From DAISKN01 sp963716925 (lineage in GTDB: Bacteria; Acidobacteriota; Vicinamibacteria; Marinacidobacterales; SMYC01), in the NCBI GenBank assembly GCA_963716925.1, contig CAVQUX010000006.1, positions 62,001 through 126,000 of the forward strand: a stretch of DNA of 64,000 nucleotides. Direction: 5' to 3'. Positions 25,593 through 33,527 of this stretch are shown in pieces. How positions within the stretch are numbered: the first letter of the stretch is position 1; each line of letters starts with the position of its first letter. Both the position numbers and the translations under genes were made by a program. The notes under the pieces were generated by a model that had not been told where the DNA came from, did not search any database, and saw nothing but the letters and a program-made list of their open reading frames with translations.

Positions 25593-27293
25593 CTACGGCT
25601 CCAGTCGGTACTCGAAGCGGGCCCGCTCGAAGGCGCTGCCCGAAAACCTCAGGACCACGGAGTAGGCGTCGCGCGCCACTTCCTGCCCGGAGACCGTGCG
25701 GAGGCTCCCGGGGACGAACCCTTTCGCTCCGCTGAAGTCGAAACGCCAGAGAAAAGGTGCGGTCGCGGCGGTAGCCACCGCTTCGATCGAAACGCGGCCG
25801 CGGCGGCCAGAGTACTGGACTCGGGTCGGAGCTTCGGCGGAAACCGGGAATCCGCGAACCCCTTCGATGACCACCTGCCCTTCGATTCCCTCCGCTTGCA
25901 GCATCTCGGTCGCGAAGGAGCTCTCGACCAGGCTCTGCTTCCCGGTCAAGGGGTTGAAGGACAGGATGTTCACCTGCTTGGTTACGCTGTTCTGATTGCC
26001 GGCCGACCCGAAGACGGTCAGCCGGGCGGTGACGAATCCGTCGGTCCGGAAGCATTCCGAGCCCCAATCGTGGGTGACCACCTGCCCCTCCGCATTGACT
26101 ACGGGGCCGAAATCGCCGTCGAGATCGAGTTCCCACGAGTACCGGACGATGTTGCCGGTAGAGGGCGAACCGTTGAACTCCCCGACGCAGGAATCGAACC
26201 CCGCGTTTCGCGCCGTGAAGTCGGCGACGACCGGTGATGGCGGCGGGGGCTCCGGGGGCTCGGGCGGTTCGGGCGGCAGATCGACGCGGATCTCCCGCGA
26301 GACGCTGTCTTCTTCGAGGGCCTGGCCGGATCTCGCGCTCGTCGTGTTCCGAGACACCGTCAGCGTCAGGGTGTAGGTGCCGGGGTTGGGCCAGGTGGCG
26401 GTGATGAACGGCTGCCCGTCCCGGGTGCGTCCGTCGCCGAGCTCGTAGTGGTACGTGAGGCCATCGCCTCCCTGGGAACACCGGCCGTCGATTCTGAGGG
26501 AATGGTTCACTTCGACCCTTCCATTCGAGGGATCGAGCGTGAAGCAGGCCACCAACCCGGACGGCGCCGGAGGAATGGTGGTGGTCGAAGGCGCGGTCGT
26601 GGTCGACGGCGGAGGCGGCGGAACCACGATGGGTGCGGTGGTGGTCGTGGAATTTCCGCCGCTCGCGAGGACGCCGAGTCCCGCCGCGGCGGCGCCGCCG
26701 GCGGCGATTCCGGCCACCGCTCCCGTCGAGATTCCTCCCGTTCCGGCGAGGGCTACCGTACTCCCCGTCGACGAGATGAACCCCGCGATACCGACGGTCT
26801 TGAAGCCGGGCGCCATTCCCGTGGTTCCCAGGGTAGAGCCGAGATAGATATGCGGATCCTCACCGGGAAACCAGGCAGCTGCGGGAGACCGCCGGCGGCA
26901 TTCGTCCGGGCTCGCGACGTTGGCCACGCGCTCTTCCGTCCGAATCGAGGTGAAATCGCGGCTGAGCGCTTCGACGTAGTAGTGAACCTGAGGGCAAGCT
27001 TCCTCTGCCTGCGGCGCGACTCCGCGATAGACCCCGCTCTCGGCCGCGAGATCCACGAAGTAGTAGTCCGGGTAGAGGCTGCATCGAAAGTAGAGCCGCG
27101 AGCGGACGACGTCTTCCGGTGGGATCACCAGGGCCCCGAGGAGCGGGAACTCCGAATGCGACCAGCACTCGATGGCCGGGTCCAGCGAGATCTCGGCGTT
27201 CGGCTGTGCTCCGAAAGACGCCTCGGCCACGGCGGAAAGAAAGACCGCGCCCAACAAGAAAGACCTGAAATTCCAAGCACTTCCACGATTCAT
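25593..27293 (-). CDS. Secreted or surface PKD-domain protein
   Basis: The 566-aa protein has a signal peptide (about 1-30, FLLGAVFLSAVAEASFGA) and an N-terminal module (about 32-130) matching the small secreted protein encoded at 33015-33527. A Gly/Ala-rich hydrophobic segment (about 175-215) and a Thr/Pro linker come next. Two PKD-like domains follow (about 250-345: TYHYELGDGRTRDG, NPGTYTLTLTV; about 355-450: RYSWELDLDGDFG), then a C-terminal beta domain. PKD domains mediate extracellular protein or glycan contacts. The start at 27293 places the signal peptide correctly. It follows the GT39 gene on the same strand after about 145 bases. Confidence 0.75.
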   Translation of the reverse strand: MNRGSAWNFRSFLLGAVFLSAVAEASFGAQPNAEISLDPAIECWSHSEFPLLGALVIPPEDVVRSRLYFRCSLYPDYYFVDLAAESGVYRGVAPQAEEACPQVHYYVEALSRDFTSIRTEERVANVASPDECRRRSPAAAWFPGEDPHIYLGSTLGTTGMAPGFKTVGIAGFISSTGSTVALAGTGGISTGAVAGIAAGGAAAAGLGVLASGGNSTTTTAPIVVPPPPPSTTTAPSTTTIPPAPSGLVACFTLDPSNGRVEVNHSLRIDGRCSQGGDGLTYHYELGDGRTRDGQPFITATWPNPGTYTLTLTVSRNTTSARSGQALEEDSVSREIRVDLPPEPPEPPEPPPPSPVVADFTARNAGFDSCVGEFNGSPSTGNIVRYSWELDLDGDFGPVVNAEGQVVTHDWGSECFRTDGFVTARLTVFGSAGNQNSVTKQVNILSFNPLTGKQSLVESSFATEMLQAEGIEGQVVIEGVRGFPVSAEAPTRVQYSGRRGRVSIEAVATAATAPFLWRFDFSGAKGFVPGSLRTVSGQEVARDAYSVVLRFSGSAFERARFEYRLEP

Positions 27294-27437
27294 GGCGTTC
27301 ACCCCGGTAAAAAAAAGTTTTCGGGCTTCACCGAATAACAAGACGATAAAGACAACCGGGAGCCTCCTCGGTTGGAAACGGAAGACTCCTCACGACTGTC
27401 GGGGTGCGGGTAGGGTGTCTCGATTCCCTCACCCCTG

Positions 27438-29171
27438 TCAAGTCACCCCCCGGGGGCCGGGGAATTGGAAGAAGCGGGAGAGGGAGCGCGCGGGCGGAGT
27501 CGATCGCGGGAGCAGCCGGTAGAGAACGAAGCGGTAGAACCCGGACGACTCCTCACGAATGACGCGGGTCTTGAAGTTCGCGAGGACCTGCCGGCAGAAC
27601 TCGTTCTGCACGGGATCGTCGACGTTGCACCAGAAGTTGTAGTGAAAGTAGACCCCGCCGGGAAAGCGATGGAAGAGATCGTCCACGCGCTCCGGCTGCT
27701 GGGAGGCGATCGAGGTCTGGGCGGCGCTTCTTCCCATGACCTGGATCATCCCGGGATTGTGAGTGAGTACCAGTCCATCCTCCGGCACTTCGGCCACCAT
27801 CCGGACGGCGGCCGCATGGTCCGCCCGCGAGGCCCAGGACTCCCTTCCCACCGCGCGGGTGAAGGGAAGGTACGCGCTCGCGGCGTAGACGACGAGGAGG
27901 TACGGGGCCGCCGCGAGGAGCCGCGAGTCGGGACGGCGGCGCCGCGAAAGGTCGACGAGCCAGGAAAGGCCCGCGCCCGCGAGCGCCGCGAGAGGCGTCG
28001 CGCTCATCAGGGAGAACCGGACGTCGGCTCCGTAGCGATAGCTACCCGCGTAGAACGGAACGAAGATCGCGAACAGCAGGAGGAACCAGACGAGAATCGA
28101 CAGAGACTCGCGCCTTCGGCCCGGACGAAGGAGTCCGAGGAGAGCGAGCAAAGTGAAAAAGCGCGGGAAGTCCTCTCCTCCCGTATAGTACTGGACGTTC
28201 GGGCCGATATTCGCTTTCGCGTACTCGAGCGAGAACTTGCCGCTTTCACCGCTCCCCCATCGCTCGTGCCGAACCGCCCAGGTATGGGCGAGCTGCGGAA
28301 CCAGGAGCGAGAAGGTGAGGAGCGCCGTTCCCCAGAGCGCCGGTCGTCTCGGGAGATCCCGGGCGAACAGGAGCACGATGGCGGCGGCGACGACGAGGAT
28401 GAGCCCCGACTCGGGCCGGAACTGGGAAGCGAACGCCAGAGCCGACGCTCCGAAAAGACCGGTTCGCCAGGACGGCCGGCGGCAGAAAAGGACGAACGCT
28501 CCGAAGCCGACGGCCGCGAACGCCGCGGCCCCGGGCTCAGCGGCCACGGTCGCTCCCCACCGGAGGTTCTGGGGCGTGAGCGTGTAGACCAGCGCCGCGC
28601 CGACGCCGGCCGAAGCGCGATCGAAGAGCATCGCCGCGAGCCAGAAGAGCGCCACGGCTCCCAGCGCGAAGATCGCGTGGTTCAACGCGTGCGCCGCGCT
28701 TTCGCGGACCCCGGCGACGCGGAACGCGAGCGAAATCAGAAACGGGAACGCGTTCGGCTCCTTGTTGTACTCGGACGCGTCGCATCGGAACGTTTCCGCC
28801 TCGAGCGTTCCGTCGTTGCACATCTGCGCCCGACCCATCCACAGGATGTTCTGGGCGACGTTCTCGTAGATGTCCTCGTCGTAGTAGATCCGGTGGGTTT
28901 CGGGCGGGATGAGCCTGACCGCGGCGAGAGCCAGAAGACCGACGGCGAGAGCGTACAAGAGGCTCCTCGGAGGCAAGGAGTCGCGTATCTCGGAGAAGCT
29001 CAACACCGCTCCCGCGATAAGCATCAGGAACGCGGTCTCCGCCGTTCTCGGGGAGAGGAAGCGAAGCGTTTCACGCACTTCCTCCGGGGTCGACGACAGG
29101 AGCCACGCGCCGAGCCCTGCCGCGGCGGCGACGAAGCCCAGAGCGATGGCCGCGGGAAGCCTTTGCTTCAC
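27438..29171 (-). CDS. GT39-family (ArnT/PMT-like) membrane glycosyltransferase
   Basis: This polytopic GT-C enzyme uses a polyprenyl-phosphate-linked sugar as donor and transfers it to lipid, glycan or protein on the periplasmic side. The 577-aa sequence has about 11 transmembrane helices and the acidic first-loop motif YYDEDIYENVAQNILW (the DE pair is catalytic in the family). A soluble C-terminal part follows (LVLTHNPGMIQVMGRSA). The start is GTG at 29171, overlapping the carbamoyltransferase as GTGA. Its natural donor supplier is the DPM-like GT2 encoded three genes upstream. Confidence 0.82.
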   Translation of the reverse strand: MKQRLPAAIALGFVAAAAGLGAWLLSSTPEEVRETLRFLSPRTAETAFLMLIAGAVLSFSEIRDSLPPRSLLYALAVGLLALAAVRLIPPETHRIYYDEDIYENVAQNILWMGRAQMCNDGTLEAETFRCDASEYNKEPNAFPFLISLAFRVAGVRESAAHALNHAIFALGAVALFWLAAMLFDRASAGVGAALVYTLTPQNLRWGATVAAEPGAAAFAAVGFGAFVLFCRRPSWRTGLFGASALAFASQFRPESGLILVVAAAIVLLFARDLPRRPALWGTALLTFSLLVPQLAHTWAVRHERWGSGESGKFSLEYAKANIGPNVQYYTGGEDFPRFFTLLALLGLLRPGRRRESLSILVWFLLLFAIFVPFYAGSYRYGADVRFSLMSATPLAALAGAGLSWLVDLSRRRRPDSRLLAAAPYLLVVYAASAYLPFTRAVGRESWASRADHAAAVRMVAEVPEDGLVLTHNPGMIQVMGRSAAQTSIASQQPERVDDLFHRFPGGVYFHYNFWCNVDDPVQNEFCRQVLANFKTRVIREESSGFYRFVLYRLLPRSTPPARSLSRFFQFPGPRGVT

Positions 29172-30874
29172 CGAGAGGCTCCGGGGTGCTCCAGAAGGAA
29201 GTCGCCCATCACCAGGACGTCCGCCCCGGAGCGAAGGAAGCAATCGATCGCCTGCGCCGGGCTTCTGACCAGAGGCTCTCCATGAAGATTGAAGCTCGTG
29301 TTCAGAAGAGCTCCCACGCCGATCGCCTTCCGCGTGGACGTAAGGAGCCGATGGTAGATTCCATAGCTCTCGTCCACCATCTGCGGACGGCAGGTGCCGT
29401 CCCGCCCGACGACGCCCTTGAGGAGCTCCCGTCCTTCGCCTCGCACCTCGTAAGCCATCGTCATGAACCGGTTCTTCGTCTCTCCCCCCTCGAGAAGGCG
29501 CTCGGCCTCTTCGTCGAGGATCGAGGGACAGAAGGGTTGATACCAGACGCGGCGCTTCAGCTTCAAGTTCAGCCGGTCCCGCAGGGACTCGCTGTCCGGC
29601 CGCGCGAGGATGCTGCGGCCCCCCAGGGCCCGCGGACCGAACTCCATTCGCCCCTGGAACCAGAAGACCACCTCGCCGTTCGCGATCCGGAGTGCGGCCT
29701 CCGCGGCTGCGTCGGAGACCGCCTCGAACCGGAGCCCGGAGCCGCGCAGCGCGGCCTCCACCTCGCCCGGCCGGAGGCTCGGTCCGAGTCGAAGATCGCC
29801 CAGCGGATAGCTCGAAGCACCCTTCCGCTCCACGGCCCGTACGAGCGCCGCTCCGAGCGCGAGGCCCCCGTCGCCCATGTGGGGGAAGACGAAAATCGCT
29901 TCGCACTCGGGAAGGGAGCGCAGCCTTCGGTTCGCCTGGATGTTGCTCGCGACCCCGCCGGCGTAAGCGATCCGCCGCATCCCCGTCGCCCGGAGCGCGT
30001 TTCTCGCGAGCTCGATCGCTTTCGCCTCGAGAGTTTCCTGCGCCAGGAACGCGAACTGCTCCGACGGCATCATCGCCAGCTCCCTCGCGAGAAAGCGTGA
30101 AAGCCGGAGCGGCGGGAGGCGGCAGGTGACCTTCAGGCCCTCGACCTCGAACAGGTCCATCAGAGGATTTCGCCCGTCCGGCGGGGCGTAGCCGTAGGAC
30201 GCGAGCGCCATCACCTTGCCCTCGTCCTCGAGCTCCCGCATGTTGAGGAGACGGGTCACCATCTCGTAGAAGATGCCGAACGAGTCCCTGGCGCCGATCG
30301 CGGAAAGAAGCTTGAGCTCCCCGCCGGAAAGAGTCGAGATCGTTCCCGAGAGCCCGTCACCCACTCCGTCGAGGGTCAGGATGCAGGCATCGTCGAAGCC
30401 CGACGTGTAGGCCGCGGTCGCGGCGTGGGCCCGGTGGTGGTGAGTCCAGTGAATCCGGGCTTTCGAGAGGCCAATCCGAGTGAGCTCCTTCGAGAGCGCC
30501 GCCTCGCTCAGGCGGCGGGTGAGGCCGTTCGGGCGCCACGTGGTGAGCTCGGACTTGAACGCGCGCCGAAAGGAATCGAGCGCCCGCGGACGCCGCTTCC
30601 TGCGCCTCAGGAGGTAGTAGCCCTCTTTCAGGGAAGGAAAGATCCGGGTGAGGGTCTTCGCGGGATCGAAAGTCGAGACCGCCACCTCGTCGACCTCTCC
30701 CGCGGAGAGACCCGCCTCTTCGAGACAGGCCTGGATGCTGCCTCGGGGAAAGCCGACCTCGAGCTTACGGCGGGTGAAGCGCTCCTCGTTCGCGGCGCAG
30801 ACGATTCGACCGTTCGATTCGTCCACCACCGCCGCCCCGGCGTCGTGGCCGTCCCAGATGCCGAGGATGGGCAA
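29168..30874 (-). CDS. NodU/TobZ-family O-carbamoyltransferase
   Basis: These enzymes transfer a carbamoyl group from carbamoyl phosphate via carbamoyl-adenylate to a sugar or natural-product hydroxyl. The 568-aa protein has the N-terminal ASKHA-like domain (ILGIWDGHDAGAAVVDE; metal-site histidines in HWTHHHRAHAATAAY, about 143-157; TLDGVGDGLSG). The C-terminal YrdC-related half has GRMEFGPRALGGRSILA and LLNTSFNLHGEPLV. The start is probably TTG at 30874, 6 bases after the radical SAM stop. It overlaps the GT39 gene. Neighbouring glycosyltransferases suggest the acceptor is a sugar. Confidence 0.9.
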   Translation of the reverse strand: MPILGIWDGHDAGAAVVDESNGRIVCAANEERFTRRKLEVGFPRGSIQACLEEAGLSAGEVDEVAVSTFDPAKTLTRIFPSLKEGYYLLRRRKRRPRALDSFRRAFKSELTTWRPNGLTRRLSEAALSKELTRIGLSKARIHWTHHHRAHAATAAYTSGFDDACILTLDGVGDGLSGTISTLSGGELKLLSAIGARDSFGIFYEMVTRLLNMRELEDEGKVMALASYGYAPPDGRNPLMDLFEVEGLKVTCRLPPLRLSRFLARELAMMPSEQFAFLAQETLEAKAIELARNALRATGMRRIAYAGGVASNIQANRRLRSLPECEAIFVFPHMGDGGLALGAALVRAVERKGASSYPLGDLRLGPSLRPGEVEAALRGSGLRFEAVSDAAAEAALRIANGEVVFWFQGRMEFGPRALGGRSILARPDSESLRDRLNLKLKRRVWYQPFCPSILDEEAERLLEGGETKNRFMTMAYEVRGEGRELLKGVVGRDGTCRPQMVDESYGIYHRLLTSTRKAIGVGALLNTSFNLHGEPLVRSPAQAIDCFLRSGADVLVMGDFLLEHPGASR

Positions 30875-30880
30875 GGTGCG

Positions 30881-32293
30881 TCAGGCGTGGGTCCAGCCGA
30901 GGAAGCGCTTGAACGCGGACGCGGCGCGCCCGAGATTCCGCGGCGAGAGAAGAGACAGGGCGCTCACGGCGACTCTGGGCCGCGTGTAGAAGTGGCGGTA
31001 CGCGGTCTGGCGGTAGGCCATGACCTCCTCCGGGGAGAGGCCCGGGAGCTCGAGAAGCGCTTCGTCCTGCCGATAGCGCGAGAAGTCCTTCTCTGAAAGC
31101 CAGCCCTTCACCCGCGCCTCCTCGTAGAGCCTGGAGCCGGGGAAAGGCACGGCGCAATAGAACTGCTCGAAGTCCAGAGGGAGACGGTCCGCGAGGGCGA
31201 GCGTCTTCTCGAGGCTCTCGCGGGTCTCGCCGGGAAGCCCGAGGACGAAGTGGCCGGCGGCCTTGATCCCGGCGGCCTTCACGACCGCGACCGCGCGCTC
31301 GGCTTCCGCAACCGTCGCTCCCTTCCCCGCGGCGTCGAGGAGCGCTTGATCCCCACTCTCGATTCCGAAGGAGATCATCCAGCAGCCGGCGCGGCGCATG
31401 GAGCGGGCGAGCTCCTCGTCGATGGTGTCCACCCGGCTGTTCGAGGCCCAGGAGACCCCGAGGGGCGTGATCGCCTCCATGAGCGACATCACGTAGCGCT
31501 TGTCGAGGGTGAAGGTGTCGGACCAGAAGAACAGCTCCTTCACTCCGTGGACTTCGACGTTTCTTTTGATCTCGTCCCGGACCTTCTCGACGGAGCGCCT
31601 CCGGAGCTTCGCCCCGTAGTACGTCTGGGCGGTGCAGTAGCTGCAGGGGTAGGGGCACCCGCGGTGGGGAGTCACCATGAGGAACCGATCGCCTTTCAGG
31701 GGCAGCCGGTAGACTTCGAGGTCGAAGAGATGCCACGCGGGGTCGGGGAGCGAGTCGAGGTCGGAGAGGAAGGGGCGGTCCGGGTTTCTTCGGATCTCTC
31801 CACCCTCGCGGTAGGTCAGCCCGGCAACGGATGCGTTCGACTCGTTCTTCTCGAGCTTCGCCATCCAATCGGCCGCGGTCGCCTCGGGCTCGTTGCGAAA
31901 GATGGCGTCGAGTCCCGGCGTGTCCTTCAGGCACACCTCGTCGAGGGCGGTCACATGCGTCCCGAAAACCGCGGTCGCGACACCGGGCGCTACCGTCTTG
32001 ATCTCGTTCGCGAGCGCGAGATCATCGCCGATGGAGGGAGTTCCCGTGGACCAGACCACGGCATCGGGAGGTGCCTTCTCGATGTCCTGAAGAAGCGTCG
32101 TCCGGCTGTAGCCCGTCGCCGACGCGTCCTTGGCCTCGACCCGGTGTCCATCGCGCTCCAGGACCGCGCCTATGGTCGCGAGAGAGATGGGGGGCCAGAG
32201 AGTCGTCCAGACGCCGCCCTCCTGGGTGCAGCGCCCTTCGCGGATGAACCCCTTCCCTTCCACCGTGGGCGGGTTCAACAGAAGCACTTTCAT
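30881..32293 (-). CDS. B12-binding-domain radical SAM enzyme
   Basis: The 470-aa protein has an N-terminal cobalamin-binding domain (about 1-150, MKVLLLNPP, WPPISLATIGAVLERDGH). A radical SAM domain follows with the cluster motif CPYPCSYC (CxxxCxxC, about 213-220). The C-terminus has the PGETRESLEKTL and FPGSRLYEEA segments typical of BchE-like enzymes. Relatives perform C- or P-methylations and other radical chemistry on lipids, hopanoids and natural products. The substrate is unknown. It sits between the DPM-like GT2 and the carbamoyltransferase, so a sugar or polyprenyl-linked substrate is plausible. Confidence 0.88.
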   Translation of the reverse strand: MKVLLLNPPTVEGKGFIREGRCTQEGGVWTTLWPPISLATIGAVLERDGHRVEAKDASATGYSRTTLLQDIEKAPPDAVVWSTGTPSIGDDLALANEIKTVAPGVATAVFGTHVTALDEVCLKDTPGLDAIFRNEPEATAADWMAKLEKNESNASVAGLTYREGGEIRRNPDRPFLSDLDSLPDPAWHLFDLEVYRLPLKGDRFLMVTPHRGCPYPCSYCTAQTYYGAKLRRRSVEKVRDEIKRNVEVHGVKELFFWSDTFTLDKRYVMSLMEAITPLGVSWASNSRVDTIDEELARSMRRAGCWMISFGIESGDQALLDAAGKGATVAEAERAVAVVKAAGIKAAGHFVLGLPGETRESLEKTLALADRLPLDFEQFYCAVPFPGSRLYEEARVKGWLSEKDFSRYRQDEALLELPGLSPEEVMAYRQTAYRHFYTRPRVAVSALSLLSPRNLGRAASAFKRFLGWTHA

Positions 32294-32323
32294 AGAGTCG
32301 CCTTCAGTATAACCCCGCGGCGG

Positions 32324-33004
32324 TCACAACATGAGCTCCAGGAGCGAGAGGACGTACCTGGGCCCGTCGCGCCAGACGGAGATGTGAGAGATTCCCGAAC
32401 GCCTCGGATACTCGTGCGTAGGCACCTCCGCGAGCTTCAAACCCCGTCGGAGCGTCCTCACGATCATCTCCTGCTCGATCGTGGTGTGGCGCGAGCGAAG
32501 AGCGAGGCTCCGCAGCACCTCGGTTTTGATGGCGCGAAAGCCGTTCTGGCTGTCCGAGAGGCGCACTCCGTACCGCTTGTTGATGCAGGCGGTTATGAAC
32601 GAGCTTCCCGCGAGCCGGGCCCACTCGTCGAATCCGCCGTGGAGCTCGCTCGATCCGCCGAGGAGCCGCGAGCCGGAAACGTGGTCCGCAGAGCTCTCGA
32701 AGATCGGCGCGACGAGCCTCGGAATGTCGGCGGGGTCGTGCGATCCGTCGGCATCCATCAGCACCGTCACTTCGCCGCGAAGGTGGGGAATCGCGGAGCG
32801 GATGGCTCGACCCTTGCCGCGGCCCCGGTCCTCGACCACCCGCGCTCCGGCCTCCGTGGCTCGAGCGCCGGTGCCATCGGTCGATCCGCCGTCCATCACC
32901 AGGACGTCGTCCGCGTGCAGCCGCGCTCCTCGAACCACATCCGCGACGGTCGCCGCCTCGTTCTTCGCCGGGATGAGGACGGTAATGCGGCCTCTTTCGG
33001 GCAC
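32324..33004 (-). CDS. Family 2 glycosyltransferase, dolichyl-phosphate-sugar synthase type
   Basis: The 226-aa GT-A enzyme has ITVLIPAKNEAATVADVV at its N-terminus, VMDGGSTDGT, the metal motif VLMDADGSHDPADI and the family stretch RLSDSQNGFRAIK. It lacks transmembrane helices, like the DPM1 or prokaryotic polyprenyl-phosphate hexose synthases that charge a lipid carrier with a sugar. The start is taken as GTG at 33004, 10 bases after the preceding stop; the longer open frame is a shadow. It probably makes the donor for the GT39 enzyme in the same gene run. Confidence 0.85.
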   Translation of the reverse strand: MPERGRITVLIPAKNEAATVADVVRGARLHADDVLVMDGGSTDGTGARATEAGARVVEDRGRGKGRAIRSAIPHLRGEVTVLMDADGSHDPADIPRLVAPIFESSADHVSGSRLLGGSSELHGGFDEWARLAGSSFITACINKRYGVRLSDSQNGFRAIKTEVLRSLALRSRHTTIEQEMIVRTLRRGLKLAEVPTHEYPRRSGISHISVWRDGPRYVLSLLELML

Positions 33005-33014
33005 GGTGGGCGGC

Positions 33015-33527
33015 TTACTTCTTCCGGAGGGGAACGAACTGGATGATCCCGCGCTGCTCGAACTCCTCGATCGCCGTCCCCTGCTTCTCGGAGGTCGCGT
33101 TGACGACGAGCTTGCTGATCCGTTCGGGCTCCTCGTCGACGACGGGGAAGGCGCAGGGCGCGGTGGGCGAGAGGGAAACGGGATAGCTTCGGGTGCGCAC
33201 GGACTGGAACTCGTCGTCCACCGCCCAGATGTAATACTCGAGGCTGGCAACGTGCTTCTCGGCCACAGGAAGGGTCGCGCAGAACTGGATGCCGTCGAAG
33301 GCCATGTCGCTCCAGTAGAAGGCCTCCTGCTTCTCCGCCCGGAAGTAGGCCCGGACGCGCTTGACCTCGCCGTCGTCGAGCACGTAGGCGCAGATCCGGG
33401 TGTTCCTTTCCGGGGTCGAGCACTCGACGGGCTGGTGGTCGATGGTGGGCTCTTCGGCCAGGACCGGGGCCGGAAGAGCCGAAAGCGCGAGCAGAACACT
33501 ACTGGCGGCGAGCCGCGTCACTGCCAT
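33015..33527 (-). CDS. Small secreted protein sharing a module with the PKD protein
   Basis: The 170-aa protein has a signal peptide (about 1-24, ASSVLLALSALPAPVLAEE) and a beta-rich, cysteine-containing body. The body (about 25-125) aligns with residues 32-130 of the PKD protein at 25593-27293: shared VKRVRAYFR / VVRSRLYFR, then a Tyr-rich segment, YYIWAVDDEFQSVRT / YYVEALSRDFTSIRT, and a following Cys-Ala/Glu pair. The ATG at 33527 lies inside the kinase gene, giving a 10-base overlap. It is likely periplasmic or surface-located; no family name is known to me. Confidence 0.7.
   Translation of the reverse strand: MAVTRLAASSVLLALSALPAPVLAEEPTIDHQPVECSTPERNTRICAYVLDDGEVKRVRAYFRAEKQEAFYWSDMAFDGIQFCATLPVAEKHVASLEYYIWAVDDEFQSVRTRSYPVSLSPTAPCAFPVVDEEPERISKLVVNATSEKQGTAIEEFEQRGIIQFVPLRKK

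Noticed and set aside
27294..27437. c-di-GMP (GEMM) riboswitch before the PKD protein
   Set aside because: The gap is about 145 bases but I could not match the GEMM core and its paired stems.
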